A stretch of 26,220 bases of DNA, from the NCBI GenBank assembly GCA_035689185.1, contig DASSLY010000104.1, positions 1-26,220 of the forward strand, in the 5' to 3' direction. A program made the position numbers and the translations under genes. Positions 8,091 to 16,264 of this stretch are shown piece after piece; position 1 is the first letter of the stretch; the number at the start of each line of letters is the position of its first letter. The notes under the pieces are model-generated. The model saw only the letters and a program-made list of their open reading frames with translations. It was not told where the DNA came from and made no database searches. The stretch is from DASSLY01 sp035689185 (lineage in GTDB: Bacteria; Actinomycetota; Actinomycetes; Actinomycetales; Dermatophilaceae).

Positions 8091-8938
8091 GGGGGGTTCG
8101 CCGGCCGGGGGGACACGACGACGGCGATCGTCCCCGGCCCGACGTGGGCACCGACGACCGCGCCGAGCTCGACCAGGTCGACCTCGACGTGCAACCGGCC
8201 GCGCAAGCGGTCGGCGAGCGCCTGCGCCCGGTCCAGGGCGTCAAGGTGGTGCACCGCCACGTCCACCCGTTGCGCCGCAGGGATGCCCGCGACCGCGAGG
8301 TCCTCCAGGCGCGCCAGGGCGCGGTTGGCGGTGCGCACTCGCTCGACCGGCTCGATCCGGCCGTCGCGCAGCTGAAGCAGGGGCTTGATCGCCAGCGCCG
8401 ACCCCAGCAGCGCCGAGGCAGCGCCGATCCGCCCGCCGCGGCGAAGGTGCTCCAGCGTGTCGACGTAGAAGTAGACCCGTGACGCGGCCGCTCTCGAACG
8501 GGCAGCAGCCGCAACCGCGCCGAGTGAAGCCCCGGCGGCCGCGAGCTGCGCCGCCGACACCACTGCGTAGCCCATCCCCATGCCCATCGAACGGGAGTCG
8601 ACGACCTGCACCGGCATCGCGGACTGGGCCGCGGCCAGGGCTGCTGCCTCGACCGTCCCGGACAGGTCGGCGGACAGGTGCACCGACACGACGCCCGTCA
8701 GGCCGGCCTCGGCGGCCGACCGGTAGGCCTTCAGGAAGGCCTGCGGCGTGGGGCGCGAGGTGGTCACCGGGGTGAACCTTCTCAGTGCAGCGGCGATCTC
8801 GGCGGTGGAGACCTCGGTCCCCTCGTCATAGGACCTGCCGCCGAGGACGACGTGCAGTGGCACCACCCGCACGCCGTAGGTCGCGGCCAGCTCCGCCGGC
8901 AGGTATGCCGTGGAGTCGGTGACGACCGCGACGCTCAC
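8087..8938 (-). CDS. DegV family (fatty-acid-binding, FakB-like) protein
   Basis: A 283-residue DegV-fold protein. It has the N-terminal VAVVTDSTAYLP, the fatty-acid pocket elements TSRPTPQAF and SVHLSADLSGT, and VDSRSMGMGMGYAV. FakB proteins of this family present fatty acids to the kinase FakA, which makes acyl-phosphate; PlsY, encoded next and overlapping by four bases, consumes acyl-phosphate. FakA itself is not in the window. The GTG start at 8938 sits seven bases from a TAGCCT -10 element, suggesting a leaderless mRNA. The family is certain; the exact lipid role is inferred. Confidence 0.9.
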   Translation of the reverse strand: MSVAVVTDSTAYLPAELAATYGVRVVPLHVVLGGRSYDEGTEVSTAEIAAALRRFTPVTTSRPTPQAFLKAYRSAAEAGLTGVVSVHLSADLSGTVEAAALAAAQSAMPVQVVDSRSMGMGMGYAVVSAAQLAAAGASLGAVAAAARSRAAASRVYFYVDTLEHLRRGGRIGAASALLGSALAIKPLLQLRDGRIEPVERVRTANRALARLEDLAVAGIPAAQRVDVAVHHLDALDRAQALADRLRGRLHVEVDLVELGAVVGAHVGPGTIAVVVSPRPANPP

Positions 8939-8945
8939 CCCGAGC

Positions 8946-8951
8946 AGGCTA
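8946..8951 (-). promoter_or_regulatory. Predicted -10 element of degV-plsY
   Basis: TAGCCT on the minus strand, seven bases before the GTG of degV. No convincing -35 element was seen, and the site is just past the leuS stop. Confidence 0.35.
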
Positions 8952-8968
8952 CCGGCCGCTCAGGCCGG
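8952..8968 (-). terminator. Short hairpin over the leuS stop codon
   Basis: CCGGCC and GGCCGG flank a five-base loop that contains the leuS TGA. There is no T-run, so it would be a weak actinobacterial-type terminator or a chance GC dyad. Confidence 0.3.
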
Positions 8969-11785
8969 CACCACGTTCACCAGCTTCGGGGCACGCACGA
9001 CGACGGTCCGCACGGCCGACCCGGCCAGGGCGGCGACAACCCGCGGGCTGGCCAGGGCCAGGTCGCGCAACTGGTCCTCGCCGATGCTCGCCGGCACCTC
9101 TATCCGATCACGGACCTTCCCCTTCACCTGCACCACGGCTGTGACCGTCTCTTCGACCAGGAACAGCGGATCCGCGACGGGGAACGGGTGGTAGGTCAAC
9201 GTCCCCGCATGACCCAGGCGCGCCCAGAGCTCTTCGGCTATGTGCGGCGCGACCGGAGCGGTCATCAGCACGATCGCCTCGGCCGCGTGCCGCGGCACTG
9301 CGTCCAGCTTGGTCAGGGCATTGTTCAGCTCGATCAGCCGGGCGATGGCGGTGTTGCAGCGCAGCCCCGCGTAGTCATCGCTGACCGCCTGGATCGTCTT
9401 GTGCAGCAACCGGTTCGTCGCGACGTCCAGCGCCTCGTCGACGACCCGAAGCGCCCCTGTCTCCTCGTCCACGACGTTGCGCCACAACCGCTGCAGGAAC
9501 CGCTGAGCGCCGACGACGGCGCGGGTCTCCCAGGGGCGGGACACGTCCAGGGGGCCCATCGACATCTCGTAGACCCGGAACGTGTCGGCGCCGTAGGCGG
9601 CGAACATCTCGTCCGGGGTGACGACGTTCTTCAGCGACTTGCCCATCTTCCCGTACTCGCGAGACACCACCTCTCCGTGCCAGGCGTAACCGCCGTCACG
9701 CTCCTCCACCTCCGCTGCCGGGACCACCTGGCCGCGGCCGTCCCGGAAGGCGTAGGCCTGGATGTAGCCCTGGTTGAACAACTTTCGGAACGGCTCCTCC
9801 GAGCTGACGTGGCCCAGGTCGAACAGCACCTTGTGCCAGAAGCGGGCGTAGAGCAGGTGCAGCACGGCGTGCTCGACCCCGCCGACGTACAGGTCGGCGC
9901 CGCCGGGGTCGCCGTCGGTGGCACGCCCCATCCAGTACCGCTCGACCTCGGGGTCGACGAACGTCTCGTGATTCGCCGGGTCCAGGTACCGCAGCTCGTA
10001 CCAGCATGAACCGGCCCAGTTCGGCATGGTGTTGGTCTCCCGGCGGTACTTCTTCGGACCGTCGCCCAGGTCCAGCTCGACGTCGACCCAGTCGGTCGCG
10101 CGGGACAGCGGCGGCTCCGGCATGGAGTGCGCGTCGTCGGGGTCGAAGGTCCGCGGCGAGTAGTCGCCGACCTCGGGCAGGTGCACCGGCAGCATCGACT
10201 CGGGCAGCCCAATCGCGGCGCCGGACTCGTCATAGACGATGGGGAACGGCTCGCCCCAGTAGCGCTGCCGGGAGAACAGCCAGTCGCGCAGCTTGTAGGT
10301 GATGGTGCCTTCGCCGATCCCCTTGCGCTCCAGCCAGTCGATGATCGCGGATTTCGCCTCGGCGACGGCCATCCCGTTCAGCGAGAGCTCCGGGTTGGCC
10401 GAGTTGACCGCGGGGCCCTCGCCCACGTACGCCTGGTCATCCGGGTGGCCCTCCGGCGGTTGCACCGTCCGGACGATGGGCAGGTCGAACGCTGTCGCGA
10501 ACTCCCAGTCACGCACGTCCTGGCCGGGCACCGCCATGATGGCGCCGGTGCCGTAGCCCATGAGGACGTAGTCGGCGACGAACACCGGGATGGGCCGGCC
10601 GGTCACCGGGTTCGTGGCGTAGCCGCCAGTGAACACGCCTGTCTTTGCTCGTCCCTCGCTCTGTCGTTCGACCTCGCTCTTGCGCGAGGCCGCGAGCCGG
10701 TATGCCGCGACAGCGGTCGCGGGCGTGGCGTGCCCACCGGTCCACGCGGGCCGCGTGCCCCTCGGCCAGTCCCCTTGCGGGACAAGGGAGTCGACCAGCG
10801 GATGCTCGGGAGCCAGCGCCATGAACGTGGCGCCGAAGAGTGTGTCGGGCCGGGTCGTGAACACCTCGATGGCACCGTCGCCGTCCACCGGGAAGCTGAC
10901 GCGCGCGCCCGCGGACCGGCCGATCCAGTTGCGCTGCATCAGCTTGACCTGCTCCGGCCAGTCCAGCCGATCCAGGTCGTCGACCAGCCGGTCGGCGTAT
11001 GCGGTGATCCGCATCATCCACTGGGGCAGGTCCCGCTTGAACACCGGGAAGTTGCCGCGCTCGGACCGGCCGTCGGCGGTGACCTCCTCGTTCGCCAGCA
11101 CCGTCCCCAGCCCGGGGCACCAGTTCACCGGCGCGTTGGACATGTAGGCCAGCCGTCGGGCGTCGACCTCGCCGCGCCGCTCGTCCTGGCTCAGCGACGA
11201 CCAGGCGGCGCCGGTCGACGTCCGGCGGGCGCCGGACTCGAACTCGGCGACCAGGTCCTCGACCGGCCGCGCCCGGCCCAGCGACTCGTCATACCAGCTG
11301 TTGTAGATGGTCAGGAAGATCCACTGGGTCCACCGGTAGAACTGCTCGTCCGTCGTCGCGACCGCGCGGCGGTCGTCGTGGCCCAGGCCCAGGCGGCGGA
11401 GCTGCCGCTTCATCACGACGATGTTGTCCTCGGTTGTCTTGCGTGGGTGCTGGCCGGTCTGCACCGCGTACTGCTCGGCCGGCAGCCCGAACGCGTCGTA
11501 CCCCAGGCAGTGCAGCACGTTGCTGCCGCACATCCGCTGGAAGCGCGCGTAGACGTCGGTGGCGATGTAGCCCAGCGGGTGGCCGACGTGCAGCCCGGCA
11601 CCGGAGGGGTAGGGAAACATGTCCAGCACGTACAGCTTCGGCCGGCCGGCGACGCCGGCGGGATCGGCCCACGGGCCGGCCGGGTTCGGGGCGTGGAAGG
11701 TCCCCTCGCCCTCCCACCGGTCCTGCCAGGCCACCTCGATCCGCCCGGCCAGTTCCGCGGTGTAGCGGTGCGGGGTGTCGGTCAT
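8960..11785 (-). CDS. leuS: Leucyl-tRNA synthetase
   Basis: A 941-residue class I aminoacyl-tRNA synthetase charging tRNA-Leu. The HIGH signature appears as HVGH (residues 66-69, in PYPSGAGLHVGHPLG), the editing domain follows in the middle, and the KMSKS loop appears as KMGKS near residue 714. The C-terminal end carries the anticodon-binding domain and VQVKGKVRDRIEVP. ATG at 11785 (MTDTPHRYTAELAGRIE) is chosen, with AAAGGA about 12 bases upstream. The frame extends to 11821, but that would start inside the attenuator terminator. Length and motifs are normal for actinobacterial LeuRS. Expression is probably set by the leucine attenuator directly upstream. Confidence 0.97.
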   Translation of the reverse strand: MTDTPHRYTAELAGRIEVAWQDRWEGEGTFHAPNPAGPWADPAGVAGRPKLYVLDMFPYPSGAGLHVGHPLGYIATDVYARFQRMCGSNVLHCLGYDAFGLPAEQYAVQTGQHPRKTTEDNIVVMKRQLRRLGLGHDDRRAVATTDEQFYRWTQWIFLTIYNSWYDESLGRARPVEDLVAEFESGARRTSTGAAWSSLSQDERRGEVDARRLAYMSNAPVNWCPGLGTVLANEEVTADGRSERGNFPVFKRDLPQWMMRITAYADRLVDDLDRLDWPEQVKLMQRNWIGRSAGARVSFPVDGDGAIEVFTTRPDTLFGATFMALAPEHPLVDSLVPQGDWPRGTRPAWTGGHATPATAVAAYRLAASRKSEVERQSEGRAKTGVFTGGYATNPVTGRPIPVFVADYVLMGYGTGAIMAVPGQDVRDWEFATAFDLPIVRTVQPPEGHPDDQAYVGEGPAVNSANPELSLNGMAVAEAKSAIIDWLERKGIGEGTITYKLRDWLFSRQRYWGEPFPIVYDESGAAIGLPESMLPVHLPEVGDYSPRTFDPDDAHSMPEPPLSRATDWVDVELDLGDGPKKYRRETNTMPNWAGSCWYELRYLDPANHETFVDPEVERYWMGRATDGDPGGADLYVGGVEHAVLHLLYARFWHKVLFDLGHVSSEEPFRKLFNQGYIQAYAFRDGRGQVVPAAEVEERDGGYAWHGEVVSREYGKMGKSLKNVVTPDEMFAAYGADTFRVYEMSMGPLDVSRPWETRAVVGAQRFLQRLWRNVVDEETGALRVVDEALDVATNRLLHKTIQAVSDDYAGLRCNTAIARLIELNNALTKLDAVPRHAAEAIVLMTAPVAPHIAEELWARLGHAGTLTYHPFPVADPLFLVEETVTAVVQVKGKVRDRIEVPASIGEDQLRDLALASPRVVAALAGSAVRTVVVRAPKLVNVVPA

Positions 11786-11823
11786 CGTTCTCGCCGTCCT
11801 TTGCTCACTGCGGGTCAGCACAC

Positions 11824-11848
11824 AAAAAAGCCCCTCACGCAGGAGGGG
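11824..11848 (-). terminator. Intrinsic terminator of the leuS attenuator
   Basis: CCCCTC (11848-11843), a six-base loop, and GAGGGG (11836-11831), followed by C and six T residues (11829-11824) on the minus strand. It sits 38 bases upstream of the leuS start and on the same strand, so it must be conditional if leuS is to be expressed from the upstream promoter. Confidence 0.85.
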
Positions 11849-11851
11849 TTG

Positions 11852-11884
11852 CCGCGTCGACGTCCGCCGAGGTCAACGCGGCCC
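11852..11884 (-). promoter_or_regulatory. Predicted antiterminator hairpin of the leuS leader
   Basis: CCGCGTTGAC (11881-11872) pairs with GTCGACGCGG (11861-11852) over ten positions with one G-T wobble. Outward extension is possible: one more G-C pair, then GG with CC of the terminator 5' arm after bulging AA. That would compete with the terminator. The leader-peptide stop codon lies in the first arm, so a ribosome that finishes the peptide would block this hairpin. Confidence 0.6.
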
Positions 11885-11908
11885 GAGAAGGAGCAGCCGG
11901 CACCGCAT
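11873..11908 (-). CDS. leuS leader peptide with four consecutive leucine codons
   Basis: An 11-residue open frame, MRCRLLLLGPR, from ATG at 11908 to TGA at 11873. The four Leu codons CTG CTC CTT CTC (11896-11885) are consecutive and use different synonymous codons. Position (just before a dyad and a T-run terminator, upstream of leuS) and content match ribosome-mediated attenuation. Classical leuS attenuators have been predicted in some Streptomyces. When charged tRNA-Leu is short, the ribosome would stall on the Leu run and allow the antiterminator; otherwise it reaches the stop and lets the terminator form. No ribosome site is needed if the transcript starts at the ATG. Confidence 0.8.
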   Translation of the reverse strand: MRCRLLLLGPR

Positions 11909-11914
11909 GGGGAC

Positions 11915-11920
11915 AGGCTA
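11915..11920 (-). promoter_or_regulatory. Predicted -10 element of the leuS leader transcript
   Basis: TAGCCT lies six bases before the leader-peptide ATG and overlaps the TAG stop of the upstream membrane-protein gene. Transcription would begin at or next to the ATG. No good -35 element is visible. Confidence 0.5.
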
Positions 11921-12562
11921 GCGCAGTGCCCCCCAGGCGATCATCGCCATTCCCAGCTGGCCGGTGACGGCGACCACGAACCGGGCCTGCGGCCGCGGGC
12001 CGAGGAACCGGTGCGCGCCGGCCACCAGGAAGGACAGGACCAGTAGCACGGATGCCGCCACGAACCGGGGGTCCAGCGACCCGGCGGCGACGACGACCAG
12101 GGCGCCGAGCACGGCGCCGAAGACCATGAGCGCGACCCCCAGCCCGCTGCCGGCCTCCGCGACGGCGGCCCAGGCCAGCCGGCGCCCGGCCGTGGCGAAG
12201 ACGGCTACGGCGACCAGGAACGCCGCCGCCATGCCCCAGCGGGAGGACGGGCCGGCCTGCTGGACGCCGACGACCACACCGAGCAGCGACAGCACGCGGG
12301 CGGTCATGGTCAGGCCGAACGCCGCGATGCCGGGCATGACCGACAGCGCATCCGCCGCGACTGCCAGGACGAGGGCGACGAGCACGGCCCAGCCGCCGGC
12401 GGCACGAACCAGGCCCAGGGACAGCGCTGTCAGCGTGAGCGCCAGCGTGACATAGGGCCGGACCAGCTCCTCCAGCCGCCGGCGACCCGACCACGCGGCG
12501 TACCAGTCGACCCCGAGCAGGACCGCGAGGAGGCCGGCGGCGAGCGGCGGGGGGAAGCCCAT
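11918..12562 (-). CDS. YhhN/TMEM86-like membrane protein (possible lysoplasmalogenase)
   Basis: A 214-residue protein with about seven or eight hydrophobic segments. The N-terminal layout (LLGVDWYAAWSGRRRLEELVRPYVTLALTL) resembles the YhhN family, whose vertebrate members cleave lysoplasmalogens. The acidic residues (DW near residue 19, AADALSVMPG near 72) are in plausible places, but the match is loose and other small multi-helix families remain possible. ATG at 12562 starts a clean first helix; an upstream in-frame extension to 12619 is not needed. It is followed by the leuS leader promoter, whose -10 uses this gene's stop codon. Function is not established by context. Confidence 0.55.
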   Translation of the reverse strand: MGFPPPLAAGLLAVLLGVDWYAAWSGRRRLEELVRPYVTLALTLTALSLGLVRAAGGWAVLVALVLAVAADALSVMPGIAAFGLTMTARVLSLLGVVVGVQQAGPSSRWGMAAAFLVAVAVFATAGRRLAWAAVAEAGSGLGVALMVFGAVLGALVVVAAGSLDPRFVAASVLLVLSFLVAGAHRFLGPRPQARFVVAVTGQLGMAMIAWGALR

Positions 12563-12626
12563 GGCCGGGACTGTACCGGCGGCGCGACCCACGGGTCGTT
12601 GTCCACCGGGACGGCCCACGGGGCAC

Positions 12627-12644
12627 GTCCCGCACCGGCGGGAC
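12627..12644 (-). terminator. Hairpin terminator after rpsT
   Basis: GTCCCGC and GCGGGAC form a perfect 7-bp stem with a four-base loop, two bases after the rpsT stop. There is no T-run, as is common for high-GC actinobacterial hairpin terminators. Confidence 0.55.
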
Positions 12645-12646
12645 GC

Positions 12647-12907
12647 TCAGAGGCTGTTGGCCCGCTTCGCCATCGCCGACTTGCGGTTGGCCGCGTTGTT
12701 CTTGTGGATGACGCCCTTCGACACGGCCTTGTCCAGCTTCACCGACGCCGTGCGCAACGCGGCGGCCGCGGCCGCCTGGTCGCCCGTCGCGGCGGCCTCC
12801 CGGAACCTGCGGATCCAGGTGCGCAGCTCGCTCTTGACCGCCTTGTTGCGCTCGGTGCGCTTGGCGTTGGTCTTGATCCGCTTGATCTGGGACTTGATGT
12901 TGGCCAC
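12647..12907 (-). CDS. rpsT: 30S ribosomal protein S20
   Basis: An 86-residue, Lys/Arg/Ala-rich helical protein that binds the 5' domain of 16S rRNA. The sequence begins VANIKSQIKRIKTNAKRTER and ends GVIHKNNAANRKSAMAKRANSL, both diagnostic of S20. The start is GTG at 12907, with a purine-rich GAGAGAG about ten bases upstream. It has its own promoter overlapping the end of holA and a hairpin right after its stop, so it is likely a single-gene transcript. The holA-rpsT order is widespread in bacteria. Confidence 0.96.
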   Translation of the reverse strand: MANIKSQIKRIKTNAKRTERNKAVKSELRTWIRRFREAAATGDQAAAAAALRTASVKLDKAVSKGVIHKNNAANRKSAMAKRANSL

Positions 12908-12980
12908 GAAGGAACTCTCTCTGCACGGTTCGGGAGGCGCTGGCACGCAGGGACGATGGCGTGCGGGCACGCAACCACCC

Positions 12981-13010
12981 AATCTACCAGCGGCGCGCGG
13001 ACCCGGCCAA
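12981..13010 (-). promoter_or_regulatory. Predicted rpsT promoter
   Basis: TTGGCC (13010-13005), an 18-base spacer, and TAGATT (12986-12981) on the minus strand. The -10 is about 75 bases from the rpsT start, leaving a 5' leader of roughly 65-70 bases. Confidence 0.55.
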
Positions 13011-13019
13011 AACGCTGGA

Positions 13020-13979
13020 TCAGCTGCCCGCCCGCTGCGCGGTGATGACGAGGATCGCCCGCTCCACCGCATACACCGGGTCGCGTCCGCCGCCCTTGAC
13101 GTCGAAGTCGGCGGCCGCCACCGCCTGGATGGACCGGCCCAGCCCGTCCGGGGACCAGCCGACCAGGGAACGCCGGGCCCTGTCCACCTGCCAGGGCGCC
13201 AGCCCGAGCTGCCGGGCGACGTCGGCCGAACGGCCGCGCCCGGCGGCGCCGACCCTGACCAGGGTCCGCAGCGTGCTGGCCAGCACCGCGACGATCGGCA
13301 CCGGGTCGAGCCCGCTCGCGATCGCGTGACGCAGCAGGCGCAGCGCCTCGGCCGGGTCACCGGCGACCGCGGCGTCGGCGACGCGGAAGCCCGTCGCCTC
13401 CACCCGGCCGCCGTAGTACCGCTCGACCACTCCCACGTCCACGGTGCCGGCCGTGTCGGCGACCAGCTGGGCACAGGCGGCGGCCAGCTCCCGCAGGTCC
13501 TTGCCGACCGCCTCGACCAGGGAGACAACCGCCTCTCCGGTCACCTTCCGGCCGGCGCCGCGGAACTCCCCGGTGACGAAGTCGCGCTTGTCCCGGTCGG
13601 TCTTCACCGGGGGGCAGTCGACGAGGCGCGCACCGCGCCGCTTGAGCTCGTCGAGGACCTTCTTGCCGCGCACGCCACCCTTGTGGACGACCACCAGGGT
13701 GGTGTCCGGCGCGGGCGCGGCCAGGTAGTCCAGCAGGTCCTGCTGCAGCGCGTCGTCGAGCTCGTCGGCGTCCTGCACCACGACGGCCTTGTCCCCGCCG
13801 AACAGCGACGGGCTGGCCTCCAGCGCCAGCGCCCCCCGCTGGTAGCCCGCCGCGGTCAGCCGAACCACCTCCAGGTCCGGCGCCCGGTCCCGGAGCGCGG
13901 CCAGGCTGCCCGCCACCGCACGCTCGGCGAGCAGCGTCTCGGGTCCGGTCACCAGGACCAGCGGCGAGACCTCGGCCAT
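13020..13979 (-). CDS. holA: DNA polymerase III delta subunit
   Basis: A 319-residue clamp-loader delta subunit. The start LVLVTGPETLLAERAV is the family's degenerate nucleotide-binding region. A central block contains SPSLFGGDKAVVVQDADELD, then LLDYLAAPAPDTTLVVVHKGG and KTDRDKRDFV, followed by the helical C-terminal domain with LRTLVRVG and LGLAPWQVDRARR. Delta opens the beta clamp during replication. ATG at 13979 begins the conserved region within ten residues; no strong ribosome site is seen. It lies between the DinG-type helicase and rpsT, all on one strand. Confidence 0.93.
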   Translation of the reverse strand: MAEVSPLVLVTGPETLLAERAVAGSLAALRDRAPDLEVVRLTAAGYQRGALALEASPSLFGGDKAVVVQDADELDDALQQDLLDYLAAPAPDTTLVVVHKGGVRGKKVLDELKRRGARLVDCPPVKTDRDKRDFVTGEFRGAGRKVTGEAVVSLVEAVGKDLRELAAACAQLVADTAGTVDVGVVERYYGGRVEATGFRVADAAVAGDPAEALRLLRHAIASGLDPVPIVAVLASTLRTLVRVGAAGRGRSADVARQLGLAPWQVDRARRSLVGWSPDGLGRSIQAVAAADFDVKGGGRDPVYAVERAILVITAQRAGS

Positions 13980-14039
13980 GGCGGAAGCCTGTCACGCCGC
14001 TGCGACAGTCGCGGTATGCGGTCCGCTCACCGCGCCGGC

Positions 14040-16256
14040 TCAGCCGAAGCTGAACGTCGGGTCGGCGAGCTCCAGGCCGAGCTGGCGCAACCGGGCTGCG
14101 ACGACGGCGGGATCGACGTCCAGGCCGTCCGCCAGCTCGGGCAGGCTCGCGCCGGCGGCCACGGACGCCCGCAGCCGGTCGTCGGCGGCCACCGTCCAGG
14201 TGAACTCCGCCCTGGCGGCAGGAGGCGCGACGGCGAGGTCCACCGCGCCGCCGAGCCCCCGCAGCCTGGGCTCCTCCACCGGCAGCGGCTCGCCCGCGGT
14301 CTCGTCCAGCCGGCGCAGCGCCGCCAGCACCAGCGCCTTGTCCGCGGTGGGCCAGAACGGCGGCAACGAGCGCTGGAGGAACCCGGCATACCGGGCGGTC
14401 ATCAGCCGTGAGTCCAGGAAGGCGACCACCCCGCGGTCCTCGCCACGTCGGACCAGCCTGCCGGCTCCTTGGGCCAGCCGCAGCGCGGCGTGAGTGGCGG
14501 AGACCGCCATGAACCCGTTGCCCCCGGCCCGCGCGACCGCCTGCGACCGAGCCGAGGTCAGCGGGTCGTCGGGCCGGGGGAACGGGATCCGGTCGATGAC
14601 CACGAGCTGGCAGGCCGGGCCCGGCACGTCGACGCCCTGCCACAGCGACAGCGTCCCGAACAGGCAGGTCGGCGCGTCGCGGGCGAACTCCCGTACCAGC
14701 GTGGCGGTCTGGTCCTCCCCCTGACACCGCAACGGCAGGCCGGGCAGCCGCTCCCGCAACGCCTCCGTGGCTCGCTGGGCGGCCCGCATCGAGGAGAACA
14801 GCCCCAGGGTCCGCCCGCCCGCCGCCTCGACCAGCGTCGCCAGCTCCTCCAGCGCGGCCTCGGAGATGCCGTCGCGGCCGGGGGCTGGCAGGTGCTTGGC
14901 GACATAGGCGATCGCCTGCCGCGGGTAGTCGAACGGGCTGCCGACGTCCAGCCCCCGCCAGGCCGGCGCGCCGTCGCCGAGCAGCCCCAGCGAGGACGCG
15001 ACCGGCTCGAACGAGCCGCCCAGCTCAAGCGTCGCGGACGTCACGACCAGGGTGCGCTCGCTGAACACCCGCTCGCGGAGCAGCATCGAGACCGACATCG
15101 GCGCGACCCGCAGCACCGCTCCCCGACGGGGGTCCGTGCTCACCCAGACCACGTCCAGGTCGCGCTCCGCCAAGACCCGTTCGGCGTTCTCGAACACCTC
15201 GTCGACGGCGGCGCGAGCCACCGAGCGGGCGCCGTCCGTGCCCTCGGCGGCATCGGCGCCGGCCGAGCGGTCCGGCTTGAGCGCGCTCTGCACGGCCCGC
15301 GCGGTGTCGCGGACCCGGGTCAGGCCGAGCGCCAGGGCATCGGGTAGGGACAGCAGCCGGCCCTCGGCGCAGCCGTCCAGCGCCTGGCCGAGCCACTCCC
15401 CGGCCTCCACCATCGCCCCGACCGACTCGGTGCCGGCCAGCCGGCCGGCCTTGCGCGCGGCCGCCTGCACCATCGCCCCGGTCAGTTCGTCGGTGATGGT
15501 CGAGGTCACCCGGTCGACCAGCTCGTGGCCCTCGTCGACCACGAGCAGGTCATGCTCGGGCAGCATCTGCCGGCCCTCGAACGCGTCGATCGCCATGAAG
15601 CTGTGGTTGGTGACGACGACGTCGACGTCGCGGGCCACCTCGCGGGAGCGCTCGACGAAGCACTCGCCCAGCTGCGGGCACCGTCCGCCCAGGCACTCGT
15701 GAGCGGAGACCGACACCTGCCGCCAGGCACGCTCGGACACCCCGGGAACCAGTTCGTCGCGGTCCCCGGACTGGGTGACCTCGGCCCATTCCCGCACCCG
15801 GACGACCTCCCCACCCAGCTGCGACCTGGCCGACCTCGCCGCGTCAACGGCACCGACCGACAGCAGGCTGTCCTCGTCCTCGTCCGGGAAGCCACCGGCC
15901 AGCTTGTGCCGGCACAGGTAGTTTCGCCGGCCCTTGACCATCGCGTACGTGGGACGGCGGCCCAGGTGCGGTTCGAGCGCGGCCGCCAGCCGCGGCAGGT
16001 CCCGGTCGACGACCTGGGACTGCAGCGCAATGGTGGCGGTGGCGACCACCAGGGGGTGCCCGGTGTCGATGGCGTGCACCACGCCGGGGACCAGGTAACC
16101 CAGCGACTTGCCGGTCCCGGTGCCCGCCTGCACCAGCAGGTGCTCGCCGGTGGCGGCGGCCCCCTGCACGGCCTCGGCCATCTGCTGCTGGCCGGGCCGT
16201 TCGACCCCGCCGATGTGGTCGACCGCCGCACGCAGCAGGTCGGCCAGGTCGGTCAC
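14040..16256 (-). CDS. DinG/XPD-type Fe-S ATP-dependent DNA helicase
   Basis: A 738-residue superfamily 2 helicase. Walker A is AGTGTGKS (residues 44-51). Four cysteines (C in NYLCRH, then ECLGGRC and GECF) can hold the 4Fe-4S cluster of the XPD/DinG family. The Walker B box reads DEGH rather than DEAH (VVDEGHELVDRV, near residue 240). Late motifs include SSMRAAQRATEALRERLPG, SLWQGVDVPG, and the arginine finger region QGAGRLVRRGEDRG. Such enzymes unwind 5'-overhang, R-loop or G-quadruplex substrates, and actinobacterial chromosomes often encode one in the hflX-recA region. The start is GTG 16256, with TACCCT six bases upstream as a possible -10 (leaderless). Confidence 0.9.
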   Translation of the reverse strand: MTDLADLLRAAVDHIGGVERPGQQQMAEAVQGAAATGEHLLVQAGTGTGKSLGYLVPGVVHAIDTGHPLVVATATIALQSQVVDRDLPRLAAALEPHLGRRPTYAMVKGRRNYLCRHKLAGGFPDEDEDSLLSVGAVDAARSARSQLGGEVVRVREWAEVTQSGDRDELVPGVSERAWRQVSVSAHECLGGRCPQLGECFVERSREVARDVDVVVTNHSFMAIDAFEGRQMLPEHDLLVVDEGHELVDRVTSTITDELTGAMVQAAARKAGRLAGTESVGAMVEAGEWLGQALDGCAEGRLLSLPDALALGLTRVRDTARAVQSALKPDRSAGADAAEGTDGARSVARAAVDEVFENAERVLAERDLDVVWVSTDPRRGAVLRVAPMSVSMLLRERVFSERTLVVTSATLELGGSFEPVASSLGLLGDGAPAWRGLDVGSPFDYPRQAIAYVAKHLPAPGRDGISEAALEELATLVEAAGGRTLGLFSSMRAAQRATEALRERLPGLPLRCQGEDQTATLVREFARDAPTCLFGTLSLWQGVDVPGPACQLVVIDRIPFPRPDDPLTSARSQAVARAGGNGFMAVSATHAALRLAQGAGRLVRRGEDRGVVAFLDSRLMTARYAGFLQRSLPPFWPTADKALVLAALRRLDETAGEPLPVEEPRLRGLGGAVDLAVAPPAARAEFTWTVAADDRLRASVAAGASLPELADGLDVDPAVVAARLRQLGLELADPTFSFG

Positions 16257-16264
16257 CGAGCAAG

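Noticed and set aside
11786..11821. N-terminal extension of LeuRS by 12 residues
   Set aside because: The upstream start lies at the attenuator T-run, and the ATG at 11785 has the better ribosome site and family start.
11824..11908. T-box riboswitch upstream of leuS
   Set aside because: No T-box sequence or specifier stem is visible, and the four-Leu leader peptide explains the element better.
10127..12046. A 639-residue plus-strand open frame antisense to leuS
   Set aside because: It mirrors leuS codon structure in very GC-rich DNA, has no family motif, and LeuRS is certain on the other strand.
12561..14411. A 616-residue plus-strand open frame over rpsT and holA
   Set aside because: Antisense shadow of S20 and the delta subunit, with no recognisable content.
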